From RUG023 sp900315435 (GTDB lineage: Bacteria > Spirochaetota > Spirochaetia > Sphaerochaetales > Sphaerochaetaceae), in contig CADAJJ010000001.1 of assembly GCA_902788205.1 (NCBI GenBank), positions 62,001 to 126,000 of the forward strand: 64,000 bases of DNA, given 5' to 3'. Positions 16,954 through 25,973 of the stretch are shown piece after piece. A program made the translations under genes and the position numbers. The notes below the pieces were generated by a model, which saw nothing but the letters and a program-made list of their open reading frames with translations, did not search any database and had not been told where the DNA came from. Every line of letters begins with the position of its first letter. Positions within the stretch are counted from its first letter, which is position 1.

Positions 16954-18096
16954 TCAGGTCTCATCATCCATCGAGGGCAAGTCCAGCGGATCGTCCTCGA
17001 TCGGTTCGTCCGTGACACTCCCCTTCGCTTCGCCGGCTGCCGGCGGCTCCTGCTTGTCCGGACTGAACATCCTCTCGCGCAGCTGCTTGTCCAAGGCCGC
17101 GGCGACATCCGTATGTTCCTTCAGGTAGTCGACCGTCTTGTCCCGGCCTTGTCCGATCTTCTCGCCATCCAAGCTGAACCAGGATCCGCTCTTGACGATC
17201 AGACCGTACTTCATGGCGGCGTCAAGCAAGCTTGCCGTGTAGCTGATGCCTTCGTTGAACATCAGGTCCAATTCGACCTTCTTGAATGGCGGGGCCACCT
17301 TGTTTTTCACGATTTTCACGCGGATGCGGTTTCCGACCACCTCGTCCGCGCTCTTGCTGATTGTCTCGATCTTGCGCACGTCCATGCGGACCGAAGCGTA
17401 GAACTTCAGGGCGTTCCCGCCGGTGGTGGTCTCAGGGTTGCCGAACATGACGCCGATCTTCATGCGGATCTGGTTGATGAAGATGATCAGGGTATTGCTC
17501 TTGGCCAAAAGACCGGTCAGCTTCCTGAGCGCCTGGCTCATCAACCGGGCTTGCAGGCCCATGTGGCTGTCGCCCATCTCGCCATCGATTTCCGCCTGCG
17601 GGGTCAGCGCGGCGACCGAGTCGACGACGATGATGTCCATCGAGCCGGAACGGACCAGCGTCTCGGCGATGTCCAACGCCTGCTCCCCGCTATCCGGCTG
17701 GCTGATCCAGAGCTGGTCGATGTTGACGCCCAGCTTCTTGGCATAGGTCGGATCCAAGGCATGCTCGGCATCGATGAAAGCGGCGATTCCGCCGGCCTTC
17801 TGCGCCTCGGCGACAGCTTGCAGGGCAAGCGTCGTCTTGCCGCTGGATTCGGGTCCGTAGATTTCGACGATGCGGCCACGGGGATAGCCTCCGATACCCA
17901 GCGCCTCATCCAGCATCAAGGAACCGGAGGAGATGCATCCCACGTCCAGGACGCGCTCGTTGTCCCCCAGACGCATCAGCGAACCCTTTCCGAATTGCTT
18001 GTCGATCTGCGCACGCGCCGCTTCCAGAGCGTCCAGCTTGGCCTGGTTGTTGGTTTCCGTCCCTTTCGGGGCGACTGGTACAGCTTTTTTTGCCAT
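16954..18096 (-). CDS. recA: DNA recombinase RecA
   Basis: Forms filaments on single-stranded DNA, catalyses strand exchange and triggers LexA self-cleavage where LexA exists. The 380-residue protein has Walker A GPESSGKTT, the Walker B strand MDIIVVDSVAAL, loop L2 NQIRMKIGVMFGNPETTTGG and the acidic C-terminal tail usual for RecA. An ATG at 18096 lies behind AGAGGAG. It is the third gene after rpe and dtd and ends at a strong terminator. I saw no obvious SOS box, but recA appears to be driven from the rpe promoter, so damage control would have to act there. Confidence 0.98.
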   Translation of the reverse strand: MAKKAVPVAPKGTETNNQAKLDALEAARAQIDKQFGKGSLMRLGDNERVLDVGCISSGSLMLDEALGIGGYPRGRIVEIYGPESSGKTTLALQAVAEAQKAGGIAAFIDAEHALDPTYAKKLGVNIDQLWISQPDSGEQALDIAETLVRSGSMDIIVVDSVAALTPQAEIDGEMGDSHMGLQARLMSQALRKLTGLLAKSNTLIIFINQIRMKIGVMFGNPETTTGGNALKFYASVRMDVRKIETISKSADEVVGNRIRVKIVKNKVAPPFKKVELDLMFNEGISYTASLLDAAMKYGLIVKSGSWFSLDGEKIGQGRDKTVDYLKEHTDVAAALDKQLRERMFSPDKQEPPAAGEAKGSVTDEPIEDDPLDLPSMDDET

Positions 18097-18106
18097 ATGA
18101 ACTCCT

Positions 18107-18589
18107 CTACTTCTCTACTACCGTTCTTTGAGCGGAATCGGTGCGCTCCGGTGTTTTTTCCAGCACAAAGGTCTGTGGACCGATATTGGTGTAGCTGACC
18201 AGCATATGGGCCCCGAAGGACCCATGCTGGACAGGGATGCCCTTTGCCTTCAGCAGGTCGATCGCCTTCCGGTACATCGATTCCGCCTTCCCTGGCTCCT
18301 CGCTGTAGTCATAGCTGGGACGGTTGCCCTTCCGCAAATCCGCGCACAAGGTGAACTGGCTGACCAGGAGAATCTCGCCGTGGACGTCAAGGATGGAAAG
18401 GTTGGTCTTCCCGTTGGCGTCATGGAAGATCCGTTCCTTCGCTATCTTGTCGGTAATCCAGACAAGCTCCTGCTCGGTATCCCCTTTCTGGACTCCGAAA
18501 TAGACCAGCATGCCCCGCTCGATCCTGCCGACAACGGCACCGTCGACTGTCACCTTGGCGTCGGCGACATCCTGCATGACGCACCTCAT
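18107..18589 (-). CDS. dtd: D-aminoacyl-tRNA deacylase
   Basis: Removes D-amino acids (and glycine) wrongly attached to tRNA. The 160-residue protein starts MRCVMQDVADAKVTVDG and contains the two family motifs: SQFTLCADLRKGNRPSY and the TNIGPQTFVLE loop near the C-terminus, which forms the Gly-cisPro chirality filter (the usual GPVT is GPQT here). The start at 18589 overlaps the rpe stop (ATGA). A tail of about 15 residues (KTPERTDSAQRTVVEK) extends beyond the usual end. It sits ten bases before recA. Confidence 0.94.
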   Translation of the reverse strand: MRCVMQDVADAKVTVDGAVVGRIERGMLVYFGVQKGDTEQELVWITDKIAKERIFHDANGKTNLSILDVHGEILLVSQFTLCADLRKGNRPSYDYSEEPGKAESMYRKAIDLLKAKGIPVQHGSFGAHMLVSYTNIGPQTFVLEKTPERTDSAQRTVVEK

Positions 18590-19266
18590 GAGCGGCAAGC
18601 CCCGTCTGCCAGGCGGATCATTTTGTCGACAAAAGCCAGCCGGTCGTCGGCACCGAAGAAAGCCGAGCCGCAGACCGCGACATCGCTGCCGGCCGCCGCG
18701 ATATCCGCGACAGTGCTCAGGTTCACCCCTCCGTCGACACTGATCAGATAGCCGTATTCCTCCTCCTGCCGGATATGGGCAAGCTCGCTCACCTTCTCCA
18801 ATGTATGGGGAATCAGCTTCTGGCCGCCGAAGCCAGGATTGACCGTCATGACCAGCACCAGGTCGACCATGTCGAGAATCGGCTCGATCATGCAGACCGG
18901 AGTCGAGGGTACGATGGCGACACCCGCCTTGCAACCGTTGCTGTGGATCATCTGCAAGGTGCGGTGCACATGGATGGTGCTCTCCGCCTGGATGGTGATG
19001 ATGTCGCAACCGCTCTGGGCGAACTGCTCGACGTAGCGCTCCGGCCTGTCGATCATCAAATGGGTATCGAACACAAGGGGCGAGCAAGGACGCAGGTCCT
19101 TGATGAATTTGGATCCAAAGGTGATGTTCGGGACGAAATTCCCGTCCATGACGTCCAGATGGATCCATTTCGCCGCGGTCGTTCCAATCGAACTGACCTC
19201 TTCCGCGATATGGGCGAAGTCTGCCGAGAGGATACTGGGTGAAACAATGAGTGGCGTATCTTCCAT
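18586..19266 (-). CDS. rpe: Ribulose-phosphate 3-epimerase
   Basis: Interconverts ribulose-5-phosphate and xylulose-5-phosphate in the pentose phosphate pathway. A 226-residue TIM barrel with the family blocks VSPSILSADFAHIAEEV, WIHLDVMDGNFVPNITFG, LVLVMTVNPGFGGQ and ISVDGGVN; histidines and aspartates in these hold the metal and act in catalysis. The ATG at 19266 fits the family N-terminus. No ribosome site precedes it; a strong promoter ends seven bases upstream, so the message is predicted to be leaderless. It leads the rpe-dtd-recA operon and diverges from greA. Confidence 0.96.
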   Translation of the reverse strand: MEDTPLIVSPSILSADFAHIAEEVSSIGTTAAKWIHLDVMDGNFVPNITFGSKFIKDLRPCSPLVFDTHLMIDRPERYVEQFAQSGCDIITIQAESTIHVHRTLQMIHSNGCKAGVAIVPSTPVCMIEPILDMVDLVLVMTVNPGFGGQKLIPHTLEKVSELAHIRQEEEYGYLISVDGGVNLSTVADIAAAGSDVAVCGSAFFGADDRLAFVDKMIRLADGACRS

Positions 19267-19273
19267 AGTTGAG

Positions 19274-19302
19274 GTTATACCAGCTACGAACCCGTTTGGC
19301 AA
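19274..19302 (-). promoter_or_regulatory. Promoter of rpe-dtd-recA, predicted leaderless
   Basis: Reverse-strand TTGCCA (19297-19302) and TATAAC (19274-19279) are exactly 17 bases apart. The distance from the -10 box to the rpe ATG is seven bases. Confidence 0.75.
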
Positions 19303-19368
19303 CGGAATCCTTTTGAAACCAGCTATTGTTTGTATAGTAGAATTCCCAAAGATGGAATTTTTCCTTGC

Positions 19369-19397
19369 TTGCCTGTTTCCTTTTGTTGCGTTATACT
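19369..19397 (+). promoter_or_regulatory. Promoter of greA
   Basis: TTGCCT (19369-19374) and TATACT (19392-19397) are 17 bases apart. The predicted leader is about 118 bases and includes the good ribosome site at 19511-19516. An in-frame ATG at 19402 near the predicted start could add 40 residues. Confidence 0.6.
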
Positions 19398-19521
19398 GAG
19401 GATGAACGAAAGAAGAAACATGCTCCGAGCGATCCTGGAGAGGATTGCCCGGTTTGTTTATTCTCTCAGAATACGCCTAATTTTACATGCATGTAAGGAA
19501 TATCATTTTTGGAGGGTTCAC

Positions 19522-22251
19522 ATGAAACTCAATCAAATCCGGGACGTCCTGTCTTCCAGTTGGGACCGCACGAAGGCCGAAGCGTTCACCCTTTCCTCGT
19601 TCCAGGAGGTGGATCAGGCGTTGGCCGGTCTGGATGAGGATGGACAGTCGGAAATCCTGCAGGAGTGCGACACCTACCTTGCGTCGAATCCGAAAAGCAT
19701 CGTCGCCATGTACGCAGCCGGATCGATCCAGCTGGTCCGCCATGGGCAGGAGGACAACCTGAACCTCCTCAACCTCGCCGAGACGTTCCTCGCCCTGGGC
19801 AAGCACGACGAGGTGCAGTTCCTTTGCGGCAAGATTCTCGCAGTAAGCGAGAACCGCCATGCCCTGCGCATCCTTGCCAAAGATTACGAGAACCTTGGCA
19901 AAGAGGAAGAGAAGTTCAAGCTGTATGAGCGGCTTGTCCGCGCCGACCATGACGAGGTGGGTATCGTCCGCGAGATTGCCGACCGCGCCAACGAGGCAGG
20001 AGACAAGGAAAAGGCAATCACCTACTACAAGGTGGCTTTTGACCGCATCCTGATCCGACAGGAAGTCAACCTGATCAGGCCGTTGTTCGACAACCTGTTC
20101 AAGCTCTGTCCGGAGCAGTTCGACTACTTTCTCAGCATCGCCGGCAAGGTCGGCGTGCTTTCCACCGCCACCGCCATCGCCCTGCTCAGGGACATGGAGG
20201 GCAACAGCAAGGGCGACGTCGACCGCAGGATCACCTGCGAGAAGAAGATCCTCGGCCTGGACCATGAGGATGCGCTTGCCCGCAACAATCTGGTTGCCAG
20301 CTACAAGAAGAAATATGCCGGACACAGCCGCTTGGACACTTGTCTGAAGGAAAGCGGCCTATCCAGGCCGGGCAACCATGACATCATCCATGCCATCGAG
20401 GACTTCGAGAAGAACATCTCCTTCGACAAAGGAACCTTCGTCTACCAAGGTTCCCGCAACCGCATCGGACGTATCCGCTCGATCAGCGTGAACGAGGTCG
20501 TCATCGATTTTCCTGGACAGAAAGACGGCGGCACCAAGATGACTCCCGCGATGGCGTTCAAGAGCCTGAAGGCTTTGCGGAAGAGCCACATCCTGGTCCT
20601 GAAGGGTTGTGTCAGCCACGAAAAGCTGGCCCAGAAGACCATGGAGCAACCCCAGTGGATGCTCGACATCCTTCTGTCCAGCTTTGATGGCAAGTGCTCC
20701 TTGAAGCAGATGAAGAAGGAGCTGGTCCCGGAAGTGCTCAGCGACAGCCAGTGGTCCGCATGGTCCAAGCAGGCCAAGGACCTCTTGATGAACGACGTCC
20801 ATTACGGCGTCTCTCCGGATGACGACTCCTTCATCCTCCGCGAGACGCCGATCAGCTACGAGGAAAAGCAGCTTTCGATCTTCAACGCCCATGACAAGTT
20901 CTACGACAAGGTCAAGGACCTGAAGAAGTTCATCGCCGACAAGGGCAATACCGACAGCGAGTTCTTTTATGAAATGGTGAAGTACTTCGGCAACATCCTT
21001 GAGAACCGGAAGGACGAGGTGGAACTGGATGACGAGATGCTCGGCTCCTACCTGCTTCTGGACGACCTTCTGAACCATCGGAAGATGACCTTCATCAAGA
21101 TTCCACCAGAGGTCTCGTTCCTGAAGCTGATCGGCAAAATCGCCAATCCGGAGAAGATTCCCGCCCTGTTCGGCAAAATCGAGGACGCGGACCTGAAGAA
21201 ATGCTTCATCGACTGGACCGTGGAGACCCAGCCCAAGGACTGGAGCGAATTGCTTTTGAAGCTCTTCCCCTACTACCTGAACACCTACATCCCCTCGATC
21301 TACACCCGCAAGAAGAAGGGGCAGCTCTTCATGTCCGTCTACCAGACGGCCGTGGACAACTACCGAGACAATGCCAACACCCTGATCTACCTGATCAAGG
21401 CGTCCTCCCCTGCCGATTGGGCGAAAGCCGGCATCACCATGGAGAAGTTGCTCTACACCAAGCTGACCCTTCTCTCTTTCCTCAACCAGAAAGTCGAGGC
21501 CAGAGTAGACGGACAGGAAGCCGGTGCCAACGCGAAGATCCTATGCGAGATGCTCTTCGGAACCAAAGGCAAGAACGCCACAGAGGGTGAGGTCTACACC
21601 GCGATCAAGGCTGGCGACGCCAATATCGCCCGGAACATCAACAGTCTGGTGCAGAGCTGCGCCGGCTTGGATGAGGGTGAGAAGATCAACGTCAAGTTCC
21701 AGATTCAGACGCAGTACCCTGACCTGGATCTGGACAACAGGAAGACCGACCTGAAGAGCGAGTCCTTTGTTCCGACCGGCTGGTTCTGCACCAGCGAGTC
21801 CCTTGCCCGGAAGAAAGCCGAGCTGGACCACATCCAGCATGTCGAGCTTCCCGATGTAGCAAAGGAAATCAGCGATGCCCGGGCCAAAGGCGACTTGCGC
21901 GAGAACAGCGAGTACCAGTACGGCAAGGACAAGCGCCACCTGTTGCAGAAGAAGGAAGCCGAGCTGAAGGCCGAGATCGACAAGGCGATTGTCGTCGACA
22001 TGTCCAAGGTCGACCCCTCCAAGAGCGGCTTCGGCACCGTTGTCGACGTGACCAACCTGAAAAGTGGAGAAAAGGCCACCTACACCATCATGGGACCGTG
22101 GGAAAGCGACCCGGAAAAGTATGTGATCAACATCCTTGCTCCACTGGGCAGCGCCTTGTGCAACCACAGCGTCGGAGACACCTTCGAGTTCCAGATGGGA
22201 GACCAGACGGTCACCTACCGCATGGATGCCATCAGGCTTGTCAAGGCCTGA
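19522..22251 (+). CDS. greA: Transcription elongation factor GreA, giant spirochaete-type form
   Basis: Rescues backtracked RNA polymerase by stimulating transcript cleavage. The normal GreA (about 158 residues) forms only the C-terminal part: a coiled coil from about residue 755 (SLARKKAELDHIQ) with the acidic tip AKGDLRENSEYQ, then the FKBP-like domain ending TYRMDAIRLVKA. The preceding 750 residues are helical repeats of TPR type (DTYLASNPKSIVAMYAAGSIQL, EKAITYYKVAF) with a small beta-rich insert near 300-350 (DFPGQKDGGTKMTPAMAFKSL). Giant GreA proteins of this design are known from other spirochaetes. Total 909 residues. The ATG at 19522 follows GGAGGG by five bases. Confidence 0.93.
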   Translation: MKLNQIRDVLSSSWDRTKAEAFTLSSFQEVDQALAGLDEDGQSEILQECDTYLASNPKSIVAMYAAGSIQLVRHGQEDNLNLLNLAETFLALGKHDEVQFLCGKILAVSENRHALRILAKDYENLGKEEEKFKLYERLVRADHDEVGIVREIADRANEAGDKEKAITYYKVAFDRILIRQEVNLIRPLFDNLFKLCPEQFDYFLSIAGKVGVLSTATAIALLRDMEGNSKGDVDRRITCEKKILGLDHEDALARNNLVASYKKKYAGHSRLDTCLKESGLSRPGNHDIIHAIEDFEKNISFDKGTFVYQGSRNRIGRIRSISVNEVVIDFPGQKDGGTKMTPAMAFKSLKALRKSHILVLKGCVSHEKLAQKTMEQPQWMLDILLSSFDGKCSLKQMKKELVPEVLSDSQWSAWSKQAKDLLMNDVHYGVSPDDDSFILRETPISYEEKQLSIFNAHDKFYDKVKDLKKFIADKGNTDSEFFYEMVKYFGNILENRKDEVELDDEMLGSYLLLDDLLNHRKMTFIKIPPEVSFLKLIGKIANPEKIPALFGKIEDADLKKCFIDWTVETQPKDWSELLLKLFPYYLNTYIPSIYTRKKKGQLFMSVYQTAVDNYRDNANTLIYLIKASSPADWAKAGITMEKLLYTKLTLLSFLNQKVEARVDGQEAGANAKILCEMLFGTKGKNATEGEVYTAIKAGDANIARNINSLVQSCAGLDEGEKINVKFQIQTQYPDLDLDNRKTDLKSESFVPTGWFCTSESLARKKAELDHIQHVELPDVAKEISDARAKGDLRENSEYQYGKDKRHLLQKKEAELKAEIDKAIVVDMSKVDPSKSGFGTVVDVTNLKSGEKATYTIMGPWESDPEKYVINILAPLGSALCNHSVGDTFEFQMGDQTVTYRMDAIRLVKA

Positions 22252-22277
22252 TGGTTTCTTGCAGTCTGCGAGCGACG

Positions 22278-22312
22278 GGAGAGCCGGGGCAAGGACCTGG
22301 CTCTCCTTTTCT
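22278..22312 (+). terminator. Intrinsic terminator of greA
   Basis: GGAGAGCC (22278-22285) pairs with GGCTCTCC (22299-22306), followed by TTTTCT. Confidence 0.85.
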
Positions 22313-22313
22313 G

Positions 22314-22562
22314 TCAGCCTCGCGCCACCGTAGCCCAAAGAGCCAGCAGGTAGAGGTCGGCCAGAAGGCCGAGCAGGCTGGTCATGAAGCCGGCATACGC
22401 GTTGTCGTCCACCTTCCAGTATTTCCCCGCAAGGAACAGGCCGTAGCAGCCAATCAGGATGCCGCTGACAACCGGCATGAAGAAATGGGGAATCAGGATG
22501 CTGAAGGTACCCATCAGGAGGGAGAGGCGTCCGTTGCGCTTCGCTTTCATCTCCGTATTCAT
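22314..22562 (-). CDS. Small two-helix membrane protein, paralogue of its neighbour
   Basis: An 82-residue protein with hydrophobic segments at about 14-43 and 58-78. It starts inside the stop codon of the upstream gene (ATGA overlap), which strongly supports expression. Its sequence follows the same pattern as the C-terminal half of that upstream protein: an RR/GR-x-LL start, an S-x-L-x-P-x-F-x-P turn, GIxxGxYGxxL, a YxK loop and a final ARG/SRG. The two were probably produced by duplication. Function unknown. Its stop lies two bases from the greA terminator. Confidence 0.7.
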   Translation of the reverse strand: MNTEMKAKRNGRLSLLMGTFSILIPHFFMPVVSGILIGCYGLFLAGKYWKVDDNAYAGFMTSLLGLLADLYLLALWATVARG

Positions 22563-23188
22563 GCCGAACCTCCCCTGCTCGCGAGCAACATCAGCACCGT
22601 CGTCCAGAGTCCGATGACCACGCCAAGGATATCCAAGACAAAGGCGGTCCTCGCCTTGCGGTGTCTCTTGTAGATGCCGTGGGTCAGCCAGACGCCATAG
22701 GCCCCCATCAGCATGCCGAAAATCCCCATGGTCGGCTCGAAACTGGGCAGCAGTACGGCAAGAAAGCTGAGAATCAGCAGGAAGTTCATGCGTCGTTCGC
22801 TGGAGGCGGGATTATGGATCTGGTGATGTTCCTTCTCGTAGAGCAGGTGGTTCTTGCCATCCGCGTCCAAGATGGTGACGTATTCCAGGGCAAGCAGCCG
22901 GTCCTTGCAGGCTCCCACCTGCAGGTACTCGGCGACCTTGCGCCCGATTGCGACCGCCTCCATCTGCGCGGTATTCTTCTCGTCCAGTTCAAGCGGATAC
23001 TCCCCGCTGAGCAGGATTGGTTCTCCTTCTCCCTGCTTCTGGTCCTTCGTGACTTGCGTATAGCCGTCCGCCTCGACAAGCCACCGTTCCCCTTCCCGGG
23101 AAATCCGGAGGGTAAGCAGCTTCACCGCTTGGGGTATCCCGTCGTTGACCAGCTGGTTCAACCAGGTGATGACTGTTGGTTTGCTCAT
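22559..23188 (-). CDS. Unknown protein with soluble N-terminus and C-terminal membrane helices
   Basis: A 209-residue protein. The first 130 residues look soluble, mixed alpha/beta and charged (WLVEADGYTQVTKDQKQGEGEP, then ALEYVTILDADGKN); the last 80 contain two or three hydrophobic segments (NFLLILSFLAVLLPSF, GIFGMLMGAYGVWL, FVLDILGVVIGLWTTVLMLL). The ATG has GGAG four bases ahead. It lies 15 bases after murJ on the same strand, so an envelope-related role is possible but unproven. I do not recognise the family. Confidence 0.7.
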   Translation of the reverse strand: MSKPTVITWLNQLVNDGIPQAVKLLTLRISREGERWLVEADGYTQVTKDQKQGEGEPILLSGEYPLELDEKNTAQMEAVAIGRKVAEYLQVGACKDRLLALEYVTILDADGKNHLLYEKEHHQIHNPASSERRMNFLLILSFLAVLLPSFEPTMGIFGMLMGAYGVWLTHGIYKRHRKARTAFVLDILGVVIGLWTTVLMLLASRGGSA

Positions 23189-23203
23189 ATGGCTCCATGA
23201 TAC

Positions 23204-24739
23204 TCAAGATTGCTTGCTCCGGAAACGTGCCATGAAGGGAATCCTGAAGAGGATGTAGCTGGCAAGCACCAGCGCCACGCCGACCAGCCCGTACAGGCAG
23301 GTGGCCAGGAAGCTCTTCAGGGAAGAGCCTTCCTGCCAGTAGGTCAGATGCAGGTTCCAGAAGAAAAGACAATAGAGCAATACGGGAATATTGGCAGCGA
23401 CCACCTTTGCCAATGCCTTCCAGAGCCGGAGGTCATGATGGATCTGGTAGATGTCCCTCATCACCCAAAGCACGGCGGCCAGCGCGCAAAGGAAGGAAAG
23501 GCCGTTTGCCAATGGCAGGGACAGGATGCCGAGGCCGAAGTGGATGCCACAGACCGAAATGGCGATATCCAGCGCCGTCTGGAGCACCGAAAGCGCCAGC
23601 GCTGCGCGGTATCGTCCGGCACTATAGCAGAAGCGCTGGAGAAATCCATACCAGGCGACCGCCACCATTCCCAGAGAAAACACCCTGACGACAAGGGCGG
23701 TCTGCATTGACGCCTGAAGGGTGAAGGCGCCGCTCTGCAGCACCGAACTGACCGCGCTGTCGCTGAAACAATACAGCAGGATGGTCGAAGGGACGAGGAG
23801 CGTGGCAAGGTATTCCAGCCCTGTTCCCACCTGCTTGGCCAGAAGCTGCTGGTCATGGCGGGCATAGGATTGGCTCATCAGCGGGAAAAAGACCGTGCTG
23901 ATCGCGGTGAAGAAAATCCCATAGGGTGTCTGCCAGAAAATGGTGGCGTTGCTGAATGCGGTCACGCTTCCCTGTTCCAGCTGGCTGGCAAGGGAATAGG
24001 AGACTTGTTGCCCGGCTACCTGCAGCAACGAAGAGCAAAGCACCGCAAGCCAGTGTCGGATCACTGTGGGAAAGGCATCACCATGGAACCTGAGCCTCAG
24101 CCGGAGCCGGTAGCCGAGACGTCTCAGCCAGACATACCAGAAACCCAGTTGGAGGATTCCCCCCAAAGTGACGCTGTAGGCCATGCTCATGGGGCCGAGC
24201 TTCTCGTGAAATACCGAAATGCCGACAATCGTGGTGATGGAAAAGACCAGAGGGGCGAAACTCGAGGCGAAGAACTGTCCGTGGACCTGAAGCATCCCGC
24301 TGAAAATGGTCCCGAGGCTGATGGCGGTGAGGAACACCATGAAAAACGGCAGCAACCGCGCGCCAAGCGCCACCTGCTCGACGGAGAAATCGGAGAAGAA
24401 CCAGATGAGCGAGCCTCCAAAACGGATGGAAAGCAGGTCGAGAATCAGGAACAGGACCAATTGCCAGGTGAAGAGCAAGTCCATCAGCGTGGAAGCGTCA
24501 TTCTTTCTGCCCTCCCCGATTTCCCTGGAGAACTCGGGAATGAAGGAGGAGCTCATCGCCCCCTCGGCGAAGAGCTTTCGGAAGTTGTTGGGGATGTTGT
24601 AGGTGAAGTTGACCACATCACCCACCGCACCGGAACCAAAGGCCGTCGCAATCACCCGTGCCTTGACAATTCCCAGCAGCCTGCTCGCCATCGTGCAGAG
24701 CATCACCACCAGGCTGTGTTTCTCCGTTTTTGCCGCCAT
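23204..24739 (-). CDS. murJ: Lipid II flippase MurJ (MviN)
   Basis: Flips the peptidoglycan precursor lipid II across the inner membrane. The 511-residue protein is hydrophobic throughout, consistent with about 14 helices, and opens with the family signature LGIVKARVIATAFG plus FRKLFAEGAMSSSFIPEFS. Positively charged residues in the central cavity region (QVSYSLASQLEQGSVTAFSNA) are in the expected place. It follows tgt with a short gap and lies near lptF and lptG, making this an envelope-biogenesis cluster. Confidence 0.95.
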   Translation of the reverse strand: MAAKTEKHSLVVMLCTMASRLLGIVKARVIATAFGSGAVGDVVNFTYNIPNNFRKLFAEGAMSSSFIPEFSREIGEGRKNDASTLMDLLFTWQLVLFLILDLLSIRFGGSLIWFFSDFSVEQVALGARLLPFFMVFLTAISLGTIFSGMLQVHGQFFASSFAPLVFSITTIVGISVFHEKLGPMSMAYSVTLGGILQLGFWYVWLRRLGYRLRLRLRFHGDAFPTVIRHWLAVLCSSLLQVAGQQVSYSLASQLEQGSVTAFSNATIFWQTPYGIFFTAISTVFFPLMSQSYARHDQQLLAKQVGTGLEYLATLLVPSTILLYCFSDSAVSSVLQSGAFTLQASMQTALVVRVFSLGMVAVAWYGFLQRFCYSAGRYRAALALSVLQTALDIAISVCGIHFGLGILSLPLANGLSFLCALAAVLWVMRDIYQIHHDLRLWKALAKVVAANIPVLLYCLFFWNLHLTYWQEGSSLKSFLATCLYGLVGVALVLASYILFRIPFMARFRSKQS

Positions 24740-24757
24740 CGCGAATCTTGTCCCTGC

Positions 24758-25894
24758 TCAGCGCTTCCCGCCGTTCGCGTAAAAGCGGTCCAGATAGTCC
24801 TTCTTGAACTGTGCGAAACGGTCTTCCCTGATTGCCTGCCGGACCCGCCGCATCAAGCGCTTGAAGTAGGCAAGGTTGTGCTCTGTGGCGAGCATGCCGC
24901 CGAGCATCTCGTTGCATTTGATCAGGTGGTGCATATAGCCGAGGGTGTACTCCTTGCAGCAGGTGCAGTCACACTCGGGGTCGATCGGTTCCTGAACATC
25001 GGCCCACTTGGCCTTTTTCAGGGTGACTACCCCGTCATCGGTGAAAACCGCTCCATTGCGGGCCATACGGGTCTGCAGGACGCAATCGAACATGTCGATG
25101 CCATTCTCTACCGCGTCGAGAATGAAATCCGGCGATCCGATTCCCATGACGTACCTGGGTTTGTCCGCCGTGACGAACTGGGTGGTATAGGCCAGCATCT
25201 CCCGGAAGGTTTCCGGGCTCTCCCCGACGGAAAGACCGCCGATGGCGATGCCGGGAAAGTCCATGCCGCTGATGACCTCGGCGCTCTCCTTGCGCAGGTC
25301 CTTGTAGAAGTTGCCCTGGCAGATGCCAAAGAGGTTGCCGGGAAACTGCCCGCCCAGCTGTTCCTTCCTGGCCAGGCAACGGGAAGCCCATGCGTGGGTC
25401 ACCCGCATCGCATGGACCGCATCCTTGTAGGGGATGTCGGGTTTGGTGCAGATATCCAGGCACATGGCGATATCGCTGCCGATGACACTCTGGATGTCCA
25501 CCACCTTCTCGGGGGTGAACTCATGCCATGAGCCGTCGATATGGCTCTGGAACCTGACCCCGTTCTCGCTGATCTTCCTCAGGCCACTGAGGGAGAACAC
25601 CTGGAATCCGCCTGAGTCGGTCAGGATGTTGCGGTCCCAGCCACAGAACGTGTGGAGCCCACCGTACTTCTTCAGGATCTCGGTCCCGGGTCTCAGATAC
25701 AGGTGATAGGTGTTGCCGAGAATCAGGTTGAAGCCGATCTTGCGAAGGGTGTCGTGATAGATTCCCTTGACGGTGCCGTTGGTGCCGACCGGCATGAAGA
25801 CCGGTGTCTCCACATCGCCATGGGGAAGATGCAGGACGCCAAGGCGCGCGGCACACGAGCCGTCCTGATGGAGTTTCGTATAAATGCCTTGCAT
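24758..25894 (-). CDS. tgt: tRNA-guanine transglycosylase
   Basis: Exchanges guanine-34 of certain tRNAs for the queuosine precursor preQ1. The 378-residue TIM barrel has the first aspartate in NILTDSGGFQVFSLSG, the second in FDCVLQTRMARNG, and the zinc site CDCTCCKEY followed by a histidine in YMHHLIK. AAGGAAAG precedes the ATG. queA, which acts next in the pathway, is also in this window (51282), so the organism likely makes queuosine-modified tRNA. A small GGGGC-GCCCC hairpin sits between lptG and this gene. Confidence 0.96.
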   Translation of the reverse strand: MQGIYTKLHQDGSCAARLGVLHLPHGDVETPVFMPVGTNGTVKGIYHDTLRKIGFNLILGNTYHLYLRPGTEILKKYGGLHTFCGWDRNILTDSGGFQVFSLSGLRKISENGVRFQSHIDGSWHEFTPEKVVDIQSVIGSDIAMCLDICTKPDIPYKDAVHAMRVTHAWASRCLARKEQLGGQFPGNLFGICQGNFYKDLRKESAEVISGMDFPGIAIGGLSVGESPETFREMLAYTTQFVTADKPRYVMGIGSPDFILDAVENGIDMFDCVLQTRMARNGAVFTDDGVVTLKKAKWADVQEPIDPECDCTCCKEYTLGYMHHLIKCNEMLGGMLATEHNLAYFKRLMRRVRQAIREDRFAQFKKDYLDRFYANGGKR

Positions 25895-25973
25895 GTGCTT
25901 TCCTTACGGGGCTAAAGGCCCCAAGACTGGATTCAACAGTACCATAAAGCCGGCTGTTCGAATAGCTTCTCCC

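Noticed and set aside
19330..19521. Upstream extension of GreA to 19402 or 19330
   Set aside because: The encoded residues (MNERRNMLRAILERIAR) do not resemble known GreA N-termini, and a strong ribosome site exists at 19511.
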